Assembly (NCBI GenBank): GCA_013115125.1
Contig: JABANN010000252.1
Span: 1-47,255, forward strand
Length of the DNA: 47,255 nt
Source: Perkinsus olseni
Lineage: Eukaryota; Perkinsozoa; Perkinsida
Reading direction: 5' to 3'
Shown here piece by piece: positions 33,296 to 45,093 of this stretch. How positions within the stretch are numbered: the first letter of the stretch is position 1; each line of letters begins with the position of its first letter. A program made the position numbers and the translations under genes. The notes under the pieces were generated by a model. It was not told the DNA's origin. It saw nothing but the letters and a program-made list of their open reading frames with translations, and searched no databases.

Positions 33296-34923
33296 TTACA
33301 CCTGCCTATCGGCATGACTGAGTAAAGGCTCGTTCGCAGAATCAGTCTTCACATTAACCCTGTGGGGACGAGCGCTGTTGGATATTGACGAGAGCACAGA
33401 GTTGGCAGCAGAGCCATTCATGACGAAAGGCTTTCGCTCTAGAGGAGTACCAGCGGACATCGACATCGACATGGGAGCACGAGTTGGATTAACCTGAAGA
33501 ATCACGACGATAAGAACGATAGACTTTTTTGCGGGAGGCAGACGATATCACCTTCTCAGTTCCCGAGAGGCCGAAGGGCAAGCGTACGATATTGTCATAG
33601 ACAAGTACACCGTAAACCAGTAGGACGAACCCCGCTAGCTGGATGAGGGAATACGGCGTTAATGGCTCACCAAACGCGTGATCCTCGCTCATATAGTACC
33701 TGTGATGATGAGACAAGATGAGAAGGTCTTCACTAAGTACACGACACGGCAACAGAAGAGGCACTCTGCCTCATCTGCATGATACGAAATTCAGTATTGA
33801 TTCTCAAATCTATTTTTACGCGGGAAAATGCGGTCCCAAGATCGATTCGGTATAGCAGAATTGGCTCAGTAAAGACCCTCCAAAATAATGGGGATTGCAC
33901 TGTAAAAGAGACAGTGCCAACAAGTCCTTCCCCAGCACTATGAAAGATGCTTCCCACGATCTTACTCGATACCAAACTTCCACCGAATCTACCCTGTTAT
34001 TACATGATAATAGAACAGACCCAGATAAGGATAGTCCTAGTAGAGTCTAACATGGTTGTATGGATAGCAGAGGCAGAGTTAGTAACGTTAACAGCACAGA
34101 TGTTGTAGGCGAAGGTGTTGAGAGCATAACCGAGGACACCACCGAGGACCATGCTAGAATGGCTCATCATAGCAAAGGCGTCCACAGCGTTCTCGAAGAC
34201 ACCGCCGACGTCCGTGCCTGGCACATGCTGCATGACTGGTAGAACGACACAGGCCATAACAAGAAGGCCCCAGATGCCTTCAATACCCACTAGGGCCAGC
34301 GGTGGTACTGCGCCGCCCTTCAGAAGGAACTCCTCTACGACGTACTGGGAAGCACACACGACTTGACCACCGATGATGAAGCAAATGCCAGTGATAACTT
34401 TACCGACAGAGAAGCTTACGGCTTGGGAGCCTCTCGAGAAGATCGAGGAAGAGCCGACCAAAGTGAGGGCGATGACACAAATCAGTACACCAGCCCAGTG
34501 GTTCCTGTACATCTTCCGTTTCAGGAAGATTACCGACAGTGCTGCAGAGAAGACAATTATGCTTCCCTTAAGCATTTGGAAGACAGAGACTGGGGTGTAG
34601 ACCAGTCCAATAGCTTGGAACGAGGTCCCAACTAAGTCAAAGCAGGCTGGGAAGAATATGGCCAGCCAGGTCTTCCGTGTCGGGTATGAGTAGGGTTTGC
34701 CCGATAACCGTGCTGCTAAAGCAAGGATGTAAAAAACAACAAGTGCCAAGAACATGCCAGAGAACATCATAAGCGACATAAACCAGGGCTTATTGAACAG
34801 ATGGACGCCGTACTGAGGCAGGCCGAGCGCGAAACTCTGGAAGGCCAACTTCTCCGATATAGACTGGCCAGACCCAACAATAAGGCCAAGCCCAAATGCT
34901 AAACCGAGGGTCGATACGGCCAT
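33296..34923 (-). CDS. SLC35F6-type membrane transporter (drug/metabolite transporter superfamily)
   Basis: Multi-pass carrier of the DMT superfamily, about 421 aa. Exons (minus): 34923-34004, 33699-33552, 33493-33296; introns of 304 and 58 nt are phase consistent. The N part has several hydrophobic helices, then FPACFDLVGTSFQAIGLVYT and VFQMLKGSIIVFSAALSVIF, the conserved paired helices of SLC35F6. These are followed by QYVVEEFLLKGGAVPPLALV, GIEGIWG and MLDSTRTILIWVCSIIM. Exon 2 supplies the last helix (YSLIQLAGFVLLVYGVLVYD). Exon 3 is a polar tail ending NEPLLSHADRQV, whose acidic dileucine-like EPLL could be a sorting signal to lysosome-like membranes. The substrate is unknown. Upstream of the ATG, a motif-bearing putative 5' UTR intron is present (35006-35017). 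Confidence 0.9.
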
Positions 34924-35078
34924 TAGTGCACACTAGGGGAGGGGGCTGCCAAAACTAAGGAGGGTGTGGATGATGATGACTCAGATCTAGCTTCGTAAGC
35001 GTCGCGCGCCACGAAATTCTTATTCTGGCCGTAGTCCGCTAGCATGCCTTAGTTGACTAAAGCTAGAAGTCATAGAGC

Positions 35079-37617
35079 ATGCATAATTCATGGGAGTCCA
35101 GCATGAACTTTGGATACCGTATTGACCGTTCTCCGCCTTCGCCGAGGAGGCCACTCAGGATCCGGAATGGCATCTGTCTGCCAACCTTCGGATTCTGGAC
35201 AGCACTGTTGTTGTCGATGTTATCATGCCATCGGATACGACCCAGGCATAGCAGGCTCCTGGGGAAGTCCTTCCCGGCAGTTCGAACGCTCTTCAGCGAA
35301 GCTACTTTCGACCGGTCCTCGAGGCCCTTCGCCCCTGAGATCCTCGCTGGATTGAGGTACTATCAAACCGTATTAGATATCCACGCGAATTCCTCTTCCA
35401 AGTGAAACCAGTGCCGGGCCGCGTGGGGAGCAAATTTCCAGTCAATCACTCATGACGGAGTGCCAAAGGGAAGCTGCAGAGGTCCTTTTAGCACCCGAGG
35501 TTGACCCTGGTAGTAAAGAAACATTTGGATACTATGAAGGAATGGGTGACTATAGATAAACCCCTAGTGCCCCCTACGGACTTGATACTGACAGCAGAGA
35601 CCGGCTCTGGGAAGACGTTAGCGTGGGTGCTTCTTCCGTCTGCCTCCGGGATACTATCTACTAGGTATCTGACACCTCTAGCTTCGAGGCTGGCTCGGTA
35701 TATAACAAAAGATTCCCCGGAGGGAGTGTACCTGATGGTATTGGTACCTACACGAGAGCTTGTTCAACAGATATCCAGGGTAATGAAGAGGATGATGCTT
35801 AACTCCTCCTTCGACTGGAGGCGTTCACCAGTCGCTTGTCTGAAAGGTCACAACATCCCTGTTATCCCACCACCCCGTCCTGCGCAGTAGCTTCCTGTGT
35901 GGAGGCTACAGTATAGAAGATGACGTCGAGAGGATTGCTCTGGAGGATCGACCACATGTAGTACTGGCATGAGTGCGGCGGGCTGATTTTGGAGGGCTCT
36001 CGATCTGTAGGGTGGGCTCAGTCTTGATCGGTGTATTCTCTCATTCGTATGGTGGTCACCGATGGGATCGATAATGGCTGTAGGTGCTAGTGTGCACCCC
36101 CGGTCGACTGATATCCCATCTCTCGACCACCAGCGGCCTCTACGGCCTCCTCAAGCGCACCCTGGACCTCCTGGTCATCGATGAGTTCGACAGGATGGCC
36201 GACATGGGCTTCCTCCCACAACTCGAGTCAGTACCCTCATCACAGACCGAGCATACCCCTCCTCACTGGTCAGGCATATTTATTCGACCCTCCTAGGCAG
36301 TCGGTCAGATGTCGGCATAGTGCTGTGCTCGGCCACGATCAGCCCAGTACTGGATGGCGTCGCGAAGAGGATACTTCGCCATGGCTTCCGCCGGACTGGG
36401 GTCTGGCAGGCCTGCTCGTCCCTGCACGCGAGGGGTCACTTTTCAGACACCCTCGGCTTTGTCGGCCACCCCGGACAAGCTACGACAGGAGGTTCTGTTT
36501 TTTAATGCTGATAAATTCCAAGTAGGGTCCTGGCTGGTGGCCGATGACCTTCTGAGTGCCTCAGGAAACACTGGAGGCTGTCATCTATCGGGCGACGGTG
36601 GGCTGCGATACTGCAACGGAATGGACAGGGCGTAGAGTGCTAGTACTCTTCCCGACCGTTCGGATACTTCAACTTTTTTACGTGTTGACCAAAGCACGAC
36701 GACGACAGAAAGGCACTAAAGCGACCTTGCATGTAGTGTTAGTAGAAGTGTGAGAACACTCAGCGTTACACCTCCATGCAGGCAACTCGCATCGCAGCGC
36801 TGCACGCTCAGCTGTCGAACGAAAAACGGCGGAGCATCGCTGATGAATTCCTCTGTCCCGATAAGTACGGCTATCGTCAGTGTCCTGCTGGTGTCTTCTT
36901 GTTTTTGTTTCTGATCAGTACGTGCCATCACCACAAAGTCCTCTTCGCTACGGATGTCGCCGCCAGAGGGTTGGACTGGAGTCGCATTAGTCATGTGATT
37001 CAGGTCGTCCAGATCGACACATCTTCAATCTTGACATGACCTCTACTCAGGTTGATGTTCCGCACGCCCAGACAGAAGGGGAAGTAGTTGACCAGTATGT
37101 CCACAGGATCGGCCGAACCGCTCGAGGGGGGTCGGAAGGAGCAAGCACGCTCATGCTCCCACGGCAACTCCATCGCGATGGTCTCCCTGGTATCCTGGCA
37201 GACCATAGTCTGGAGGTCCTTGATGACGCGGAGGTGCTTGGGACTTACTTGTCGAAACTCCCTGTTGAAGAAATGGAGCCCGCCTGGATCGAACCTGGGT
37301 CCTGCCAGCTCGGCTACCGGAGTTTGATGGCATTTTATCATAGACAGTTGCAGTTGTCATGTACCCATGATTTCGATGTTCGGAAGGGGGACATCGTCAA
37401 ATGCGTGAATCAGATGGTATTCAGTACGGGGCTACTGGAGCGGCAACCAATGTTGAACCGGAAGTTCGTAGACCAGCTTGGGTTTACTGGTTTGCCGGGC
37501 ATACGTATTGGCAGCTACTACGAGAAGGCCAGAGAGGCTGAGGCTCTGCAGAACGATGGGCACGTGGAACCTCACCTGCACGAAAACGTGAGCGCCACCG
37601 CCTCCAGCCAGAATTGA
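35079..37617 (+). CDS. DEAD-box RNA helicase, MSS116-like, probably mitochondrial
   Basis: In-frame ATGs lie at 35079 and 35103. Supported exons: to 35401, 35442-35509, 35556-35622, 35665-35846, 35905-35957, 36084 to about 36230, a SAT exon around 36305-36410, about 36438-36521, 36565-36735, 36782-36875, 36939-37003, 37051-37617. Motifs: Walker A AETGSGKTLAYLTPL, LMVLVPTRELVQQI, CTPGRLISHL, VIDEFDRMADMGF (DEFD in place of DEAD), LCSATI, LFATDVAARGLDW and YVHRIGRTARGG. The C terminus (YRSLMAFYHR, then GLPGIRIG) matches the MSS116/plant mitochondrial group from memory. The N terminus is Arg-rich with a hydrophobic stretch (LPTFGFWTALLLSMLSC), as in a presequence. Two junctions between 36230 and 36440 are unresolved; GC donors are possible. 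Confidence 0.9.
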
Positions 37618-38133
37618 ATGCTACTGCTGTTCGACACAAAAGGAGACAGTCGATCATGTGTCGTAGCGTGAGCCACGAAGGCTCCATCGACTATTGTGAC
37701 CACTGCTGTCTACGTCTTTCATGATAGTGAGGACACCGCTGATCCCTCCCCACGGTGATGACGTGTGTTTCTGGTGGTAATTCGTTTCGAATGCTTGGTA
37801 TTGTTTTCATAGTGCCTTCAACTGGTGGGTTGTTGGATTCTTCGGACTTAATCAGCACGCATGCACATGGTTCAGTGAGAGTCAGGATGGTCCGTAGAAG
37901 GCACGACTGATGTTAACTAGTCATACTTAGCTGAGGACCGGTCTGGACATTGGCGGGTTGGAGCTGTCGAAGGGATATGCCATCGGGTATCTTAGATTTC
38001 CACACGTCGGACACGTTCATTCCTAGCACGCGTGCACACGGATCTTTCGCGTGCGTTCACGCCGCTGTTCACTTTGTGGTGTTTTGACAATTTCACACTT
38101 ACAGTAGACTGTCCCTACCGACCCTACCCTAAC
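37618..38133. other. Intergenic, no gene seen
   Basis: This contains the helicase 3' end and the cyclophilin upstream region. No coding frame is supported. Confidence 0.5.
38088..38105 (+). promoter_or_regulatory. Candidate splice acceptor upstream of cyclophilin ATG
   Basis: The pyrimidine-rich stretch TTTCACACTTACAG ends about 30 nt before the cyclophilin ATG. In a trans-splicing alveolate this would be the spliced-leader addition site; a 5' UTR intron is the alternative. This is inference from position only. Confidence 0.35.
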
Positions 38134-38927
38134 ATGTCGAACCCTCGTGCTACCTTCAATACTACCGCCGGCAGTTTCACCGTCGAGCTCTACATGGACA
38201 AGGTGAGTCGTGCGGTACTCCCTCGCTGCTGTTGATGATTTGTTCTGTTTATTACCCAGATGCCCATTACTGCTTCCAACTTCATCGATTTGGCTAAGAG
38301 TGGCTTCTACAATGGTCTCCACTTCCATCGTGTCATCTCGGGCTTCATGATTCAGTTCGGCTGCCCCTTCTCTAAGGACCCCAGGAGCGCCAGAGCCGGT
38401 AAGCTGGAATAGCAGCATAGCCAGCGACCAATGTCACCATCACTGTTGTGTGTAGGCACTGGTGGCCCCAAGGGTAACACTAAGTTCAGCGTCCCCGGCA
38501 AGGGAGAGATCACTAGGGACATGGGCGGTAACATCCCTGATGAGTTCAGGGAGGCCGGCTGCCCCCACCTCTCCAATGAGGTACGACACAAGGCGCAGGA
38601 TAGGCCCTCCAGTGCTATGCCGCTCTTCAGGTCGGAACCCTCTCTATGGCTAACACTGGCCGTCCCAACAGCGGTGGCAGCCAGTTCTTCATCAATGTTG
38701 CACATAACGAGTTCCTTGACTTCTGGAGAAACGATCTGGCTCCCAGTCAGCATCCCGTTTTCGGCAAGATCGTTGATGGTAAGATGGCCCTTCTTCCCGG
38801 GCGAAGCCCCGCAGCTTCGTGATCAGGTATGGACGTCGTGATGAACATCTCGAAGACCCCTACCAACCACAACGACAGCCCCAAGACCCCCATTATGGTT
38901 AACTCCATCACCGTCCAGGGTGCCTAA
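38134..38927 (+). CDS. Cyclophilin-type peptidyl-prolyl cis-trans isomerase
   Basis: Cyclophilins isomerise Xaa-Pro bonds and act as chaperones. Exons 38134-38202, 38260-38398, 38456-38580, 38631-38778, 38827-38927 (introns 48-57 nt, GT-AG) give 193 aa with no gap. Visible blocks: [73 protein letters not shown] and [18 protein letters not shown]. The catalytic Arg (FHRVI) and the adjacent FMIQ are present. In the region of the usual cyclosporin-contact Trp there is a divergent segment, [13 protein letters not shown], before HPVFG. There is no targeting signal, so it is probably cytosolic. Strong C/T-ending codon bias suggests high expression. Confidence 0.97.
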
Positions 38928-39457
38928 ATGATGACTGAAGAGCTACGTAGACGATCATGATGCGTTATCTCTATTAATGCCTTGACTGTTAATCGAGTAG
39001 GATGATGAATAACCGAGTTTGTGGTACTCATGCTGTGCCGCTGCTCTTGAGGAACTAGACTTTGCTAACTCAACCTAGTTTGGTTTCGTTTCTTCCTGGT
39101 CTGGAGTTAGTCTGCTGGGAGAGCTAGGGGGTGACTGTGACACGTCAGCGAGTAGCAGCGGTTCGGAAGGCTACTACTTCGTGGAGAGGCCGAATTTACG
39201 AAGGGTGGGCTGTGGTGGTTACACGATGAGTGCCGTAGGGTAGCGGTGTTGCGCTTGAGAATGCGATTGACGGCTGAGTCGCCCCTAGGCGGCGAAACCC
39301 AGCGGGGTATCTATCTGAGATACTAAGATGAGAGTACTCAGTTCAGCTGCGCGACGGGAGCAATGGGGATTTACGGAAAATAGCTGCTTTGAGAGTCTCT
39401 TGATAAGGCTCGGTCGCGGAGGATAGTTCTTCCATTGGTTGGATTGTTCTCGACTCT
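38928..39457. other. Intergenic, no gene seen
   Basis: The cyclophilin 3' flank has no supported coding frame. Confidence 0.45.
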
Positions 39458-40491
39458 GTGTGTGCGAGAAGGCCTCAACCTCCCGTTATTGACGATGTGT
39501 TCGTTATCCGTAGGACCCCATCAATACTTTATATGCACCACCCGTCAACGGCTCAGCTCCAGGGGCATCACATCAGGCATGTACGCTATCAAGCATTGCC
39601 GCAATTCTGCTGCCGACTAGTCGAGTGTTGTAGATACCACTATCCTCCTCGATGAGGGCCAGCGAATCACCAGATCCCCACAACGTTGGGAGGTGTACTC
39701 TGAGCGATCCAGAAGTAATTTCGTTCTTCTTTCGGCGGAGTGAACCCGCGTACTCTTCCACAGAGCTCGCCGATACCGTCACACACAACGCCACACGAGT
39801 ACCTTGTCGTGAACTTTCGGAATGACTCAAGCCTCATTTGTGATGTGAGTGCCCGGCAGCTCTGTTTTACGTGGCCTTGTGGTCTCCTCGTCAGAATTTC
39901 GCGCCGATATTCCGCGAGCTCCATCACTACATGCCGGCGGACATCGGCTACAGGGTCTCTTTCACGACCATGCACTGCTTGGACAAGTGAGTTTATCGGG
40001 GTCAGTCGTTGTCGTAGTGGAATGCTTGTATCCCTCCCAGGCATGGACAACCTGGATCGGACTGGCCGATGTGCTCATGGCATTTTGTACGCCGGTACCC
40101 GTCGGTGAAGATCTTCCATATTGACACGAAGCAGCACCGCACAGATGACGTCACTGCGTACGGTGCAGTACATGGCTCAGTTCCTTCTGCTGTGCAATAT
40201 CACCACCCAACCTGTGGTCGCATGAGATGCAGCCCAACTGCCTTTTCTGTTAGTATTCCTGGCGATCTCGAGGCTTCACATCCTTCGTCAATCGCGAAGT
40301 TCATCAGCTCGTATATACGATGGCACGACCAACAAGACCACCTTCGAGGTTTTCGACCTCATCTCACGCCCGCCAATTACAAGGAGGCATCCTCGCTCCA
40401 TCCACTCGTACCGTCTCGCTCGATTCTGCCGCATGGACGTGCAATGGTGCATAGTTCTGGCTTCCTGTGCATCGCCTTGTATAGTTACTAG
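39458..40491 (+). CDS. Multi-exon orphan
   Basis: Coding pieces join in phase over part of the region. The piece ending at 39844 has HEYLVVNFRNDSSLICD. After a 50-nt intron (39845-39894), exon 39895-39986 reads NFAPIFRELHHYMPADIGYR and VSFTTMHCLDK. After a 54-nt intron (39987-40040), the next exon reads DWPMCSWHFVRRYPSVKIFH and DTKQHRTDDVTAY. Upstream, SSVVDTTILLDEGQRITRSP begins about 39621 and PPVIDDVFVIRRTPSILYMH near 39478. Downstream, GTTNKTTFEVFDLISR near 40325 may be another exon. The joins at about 39735 and after 40160 are open. No family is recognised. Confidence 0.5.
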
Positions 40492-40536
40492 TTCGATTGC
40501 TCATGGGCAGTAGACCTAGGTTGAACCCAGTACGTT

Positions 40537-43500
40537 CTAATCATCAACATGAGTGCCCCGCGTATCTCTATCTCCCACTAGGTAGGATGAAAGGAGGATG
40601 AAAGCAAGCGCAACAGTCGCGAGCGAATCTTCATAGCAACGCCAGGCAATGCGCCCTGTCTCGCTGAATGCTCGTGACTCAAAGTCTGCCTTCTTCTCCC
40701 TCATGTTGAGAGCTGCTCTCTCGATATCGCGTGACTCAGTAACGCTAGTCGGTGTTCCCATACGGACCACGGGTGATCACGTCGAAACCAACATGGAACA
40801 GCGCATGCAGCCACGGGGCGGAAGCCAGATGTCCATCATCTCATAGAAACAGAAAGTGAACAGATGCTCATCACCAGCACGCCAGGCTCAATTACGAAAT
40901 AATGGCCTTCAGTGCGATGTCGCATCATACGGGTCAACCCTCATTCGGATACCGTGCAGCACGCTGACTCAACGATTTTAGGACCTGTGAAGGGGAAAGC
41001 CCCAACCACAACCAAGCAGAGGCGACATGCTCGAAACAGTTATTGCCCATCGATTGTTCCCTCCCACTTCGTAGGCCTTGGAGACGTCGACGCTCTCTAT
41101 TTGAACCTCCTGCGAGTGCGATTGCCTTATGGTTGCCACGGTCGTTGCTAGCCAGATTAGACGGTGCACGTCAATGCAGCCGAGCTCTTGAGCGTGGCTC
41201 CGCAGCTGTCCTTCCGCCGCGGAAGTGAGAACGCTTTCCTTCGACCGCACGATCCTCCATATGCCGTCACGTCGACGCTGTGCATCTCCTTGGCAGCCTC
41301 CTAGATCTAGTTCGAGGACGAAGTCGAAGTAACTCATAAGAGCCTGTGAGGAGAGTATCTGCTATTCAGCAGCGGAGGTGGCACCGTTCTTACTCGGGTG
41401 TCTGCCGAGCAGCGATCGAGGGTATCCGAAGATATCCAACCCCAGATGGTGCAACAACATGGGATGAAGGACTTCGAGTAGGGCGATAGGAGTGTTTGTC
41501 TGTTAAGGAATCATCCTAGAGAGCAAGACAGTGGGGTACCTCAACATGACATCATGCATCAGTGCTGCCAGGCTGCGAGTGATGCTCATGCTGTCAAGAT
41601 CGAAGAGGACGGGTCGGCCGGGCCTGTCGTGGCAAGCACCAGTTGTGATAAGGGTCTCGGCTACGGCGCTAGCTGTCAGGCGTCCACCGAGCTCACACAC
41701 GGGCTCGGTGCAGCAGGCACTGATAAGAGAGCGGGAAAATGAAGGTCCTGGTCAGGCAAAGGACCGTCCACCTGAGTATTCGCCTGAGGTGCTCCCTCGG
41801 GTGGTAGTGATTGTCTGTCTTATATACCACAACGCAATGGTGAGGACGGCAAGGACCTCCGGGACTGCGGGGTACCTTCAGTTGGATGCTTTCAAAGCTG
41901 ACAGCAGTGCCTCATCCGAATGAGTTCGTCGCAGCAACGGACCTGCCGGGCTGCAGCCATGCTCTCGCTCGGCGGCTCATCACCTAGAGGAGACCACTCC
42001 TATGCCAAAGGCGATTCCGTGTGAATATCACCGGAGCACTCTGCACGGCGATGGTGGTCCGGAACGGCTCCTCGAGGTTTGCCGGCCCTCTGTGGTGTTG
42101 CGGTGCACAAGAAGCTTGATATCAGGGCTATGATGGGCAGGTCGTTGACACCTTGAACAGACTCCTACTGCATTCACAGGCCAGTCACGACACATTGGAA
42201 TAGCGAGAAATGTGGTACTCAACCCGAGAGGAAGGGGACGAGCAAGTATGCTACCACATACCAGTCACTGCTGTCCTGTCGAGCATGGCCGCGATAGGGT
42301 CGTCAACGGTCCTTGGGTCGGGCAGTTGGATCACTCGCTCCGGGGCGGTCAGGGTTGGCACACTCAGGCAGAGTAATTCGGGTAGCCTCCACTTGGAGCG
42401 GCCACCCTGCGGTGGGCCCTCTCGAAGCGCAGGGATCTCCAGCAGCACCATGTCAAGAAGGACACCCTAGAAAGCAGCGTCCGAGAACTGAACACAGAGG
42501 GCTATTCAGACCTCCGTTAGCAGAGACCGATCTCTGGCCCGACGAAGGATCTCCCCGTCCAGGGTGACGAGAGCTGCAGAGGCCGAGCCACCGAGGCCGG
42601 TCAAGCCATTCTCGAGGAGAACCTCGAACTGGCGGACAGAGTATGAGTTCAGGGCATTGCAGCGATGTGAGAAGCCGCACCGTTTGTCGACACTCGACCA
42701 GCTCTTCCCTGACGGGTACTCTCTTCTTGCAGCCAGGGCACACGAGGTGGGGTAGAGCCTGCAGGGTCGAAGGACAGACCATCCCGCTTATCGATAATAA
42801 CAGGGACTGCTCGAGGAGTTAAGAAAGCAAGATTGCAAGTGTGCCGCCGAAGCTTGGCAGTTACCTCGACGATGTCCTTCCCTGGCGGGGAGAAGGCTGC
42901 GGAGGAGGCAAGCCGCTGCTGCTGCCCACAGCATGCACGGCCTGTCCTACACCACACGTAGTGATGCTCCTCTGACCTTTCACGCATCATCACACAACGG
43001 TGGAATCTTTTCGGCAGAGCACATGACCTAGCAAGGGAGGATCGAATCAACGAGGAGCATCGGAATACACCGTGCCATACTGGCAATGAGAAATACAGAA
43101 TCATTCTGCTGGCATCCTCGATAGCGACCCGACTCAAAGGCGAAAGTGAAAGGCGTATCCAAAGCTCACCCTAGCATTGGAAAGTTGAAGCCGTTCCGTG
43201 GTGTCACAGTGAGGTGGATGAGGTGATGGGCCACTTCAACTTTATCTTCCAGGATTACCCTTTGCAAGACGAAGCCGAAGCAAGTTCTGAGGTAGGTCAC
43301 CTAGGGAGGGATTGATAGTAAAACCTTGACCTCCGCACAAGACACTGTAGAAGGGGATTGAGAGACCCGGCCTTTGCAAGACACCGTCGACCTACCGTTG
43401 GGCCCCAGCCTGCCCTGAGGATGTTCCGGCACATGACAGAACACTTGAGAAGCTCTTGTATGTCGATCTCCAGCATGACTCTTAGCGGGTACGGGTCCGA

Positions 43501-43690
43501 CCCCGAAGCGAAACTCTCACGAAGGGACGACATCAGACCTGACTCCGACCCTGGAAGCAGCAACGGCTGCGCCCCGGTCATGCAAAGTGAGATCCGCAGG
43601 GTAGGGCCTCTGCCGGGCCTCTCCCTACCATTGTTCTCTATAATTTTCAGCATCATGAGAGCACTGCATGCTTCGGCGGGGGTGATACCC
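40537..43690 (-). CDS. Large multi-exon orphan gene (or genes) on the minus strand
   Basis: Minus-strand coding pieces, 5' to 3': PAEACSALMMLKIIENN and GLMSSLRESFASGSDPYPLR, LEIDIQELLKCSVMCRNILR (about 43690-43400, ending at a GT donor near 43398); SPPGKDIVEVTAKLRRHTCN and LAFLTPRAVPVIIDKRDGLS (about 42900-42740); SYSVRQFEVLLENGLTGLGG, then after a phase-0 intron of about 45 nt VLLDMVLLEIPALREGP (about 42675-42265); NDLPIIALISSFLCTATPQR (about 42145); PVLFDLDSMSITRSLAALMH (about 41640-41503); and RDIERAALNMREKKADFESR followed by a hydrophobic helix (40730-40537). I cannot place every junction, and more than one gene is possible. No domain is recognised. Confidence 0.4.
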
Positions 43691-44238
43691 TGTATCCCTC
43701 GGGGTGCAGCAGGACCGGTGTCATCAACTCTGTCAGAAACGCCTACAGAGTGGTGGTCGATTCCCTTCTGCTGTTGCTCACCGAATGGTATCCTCTACAG
43801 GGCCCACGCCCCCCTGGAGGGGGCTAGAGGGCTTATCGGCAACCCGCCCAGTGACTGGCGGTGGTCCACTCTCTGTTCGGTCGAGGCAGCCACGAGTACC
43901 GCCGTTCGGTGGTACTCCAGTGAGAGGTGCGCCCAAGAGGGAAGCCTCTGCAGCGTAGCCGCGAGAGTCAGATGCTCCCCTTGCCCGCTTAGACGATCTT
44001 GGGACGCCACCTTCTGTACTCCTGAAAGTCGAACCGTTTTCTATGGAGATGGATGGGGCACGTAGGCGATCACGGCCCCCACGGACAGGACCAACCCTGC
44101 TTCCTCATTGTGAGTTGTGATGGGCTCCGTCGTTGCGGTCGGCTGGGCGTCTGATCGGGCGACGATCATGCCTTGCTGGAAGGGGATGGAGCTCACTTAT
44201 CGACTGTGACACTAACTTGGTTGACTTCGGGGCGGGGG

Positions 44239-45093
44239 ATGGCTCGTCTGATTGGTACTGGCTTTGAGTGGGAGTGCATTGAAGCTCGAGGGCCGACAGG
44301 CTTCCGAGAGAGGCGGTAGACAGGAATTGTGTTGTTCCCCTGAAAGTCCTACTTACTCTGCTAAACAGGAGGAGGTCCTTTAGAACATCAGCGAATAAGC
44401 TACTGCAGAGGCAGCAGATCTCACTGAGTTTACGTGACGAGTGGACCGCCCCTTACATCAGCTTGGATTCGCGCTGCTCCTGTGCCCTCAGGCTCATTGT
44501 TGTCTCGGTATGGGTGGTCAAAACTACTTAGCAAAGATACCAACAGAAAGGGCGTTGATGATGTCTATCATGCACAGTACCGGGGTCGGATTCTGAGGGA
44601 GAGGGTTCGCCGGTAAGCGTCTTGTCGCATTCTGCTGTGCTTCTTGGAACGTCCGTGGACAGGGACGATGGAGGCTTCTTGCTGGCCAGAGTTACTTCAC
44701 TGAGGCATAGCGAGTCCATCATGTCAGCTATCAGTGGTCACCTGAGCTGCGAGGAGCTCCTCTTCCTGTTGGGCGTTGGTATTCCCTTAGCGATGGTGAG
44801 CATAGCCCCTCTTCTGCGTCGCTTGACACCACCTATGCTGACTTGCGACATTTGAGAAGACTCGTTAGGGGGAAACACTGTTTCCTCTGTCGCACTTGGG
44901 AGCAAGTCTCTCTTCTGTTACCTCAACTGACGTTGACGGGCCGAGGGCTGACAGTGACGCCCTCAAGAAGTGCCCTTCCGCGGTTATTGACGAGCCCTGT
45001 GACCACGCCAGCCGTCCAATATCCCAATCTGCCTCATTTATTAACAACGCAATGAGCGGGTTCACGACCCGACGAGGAGTGATCTTGTGGTAA
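44239..45093 (+). CDS. Orphan protein, 212 aa, five exons, one GC-AG intron
   Basis: All exons close in phase: 44239-44315, 44369-44491, 44532-44612, 44663-44795, 44869-45093, total 639 nt. The start ATG is followed by ARLIGTGFEWECIEARGP. The protein has a basic stretch (FRERRRRSFRTSANKLLQRQ), a mid region with CSCALSKDTNRKGVDDVYHA, and a hydrophobic run (CEELLFLLGVGIPLAM) that may be a buried helix. The polar C-terminal third contains Cys residues (KKCPSAVIDEPCDHAS). Intron 2 (44492-44531, 40 nt) needs a GC donor. The other three introns are GT-AG. There is no signal peptide, and function is unknown. Confidence 0.65.

Noticed and set aside
37260-37330. tRNA on the minus strand (TAGCCGAGCTGG plus GGTTCGATCC)
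   Set aside because: The boxes are only about 18 nt apart, and the stretch lies in a well supported helicase exon (AWIEPGSCQLGYRSLMAF).
40041-40110. Sac-type phosphatase motif (NLDRTGR) on the + strand
   Set aside because: It lies in a different frame from the phase-consistent exon 40041 onward and lacks the CX5R(T/S) context.
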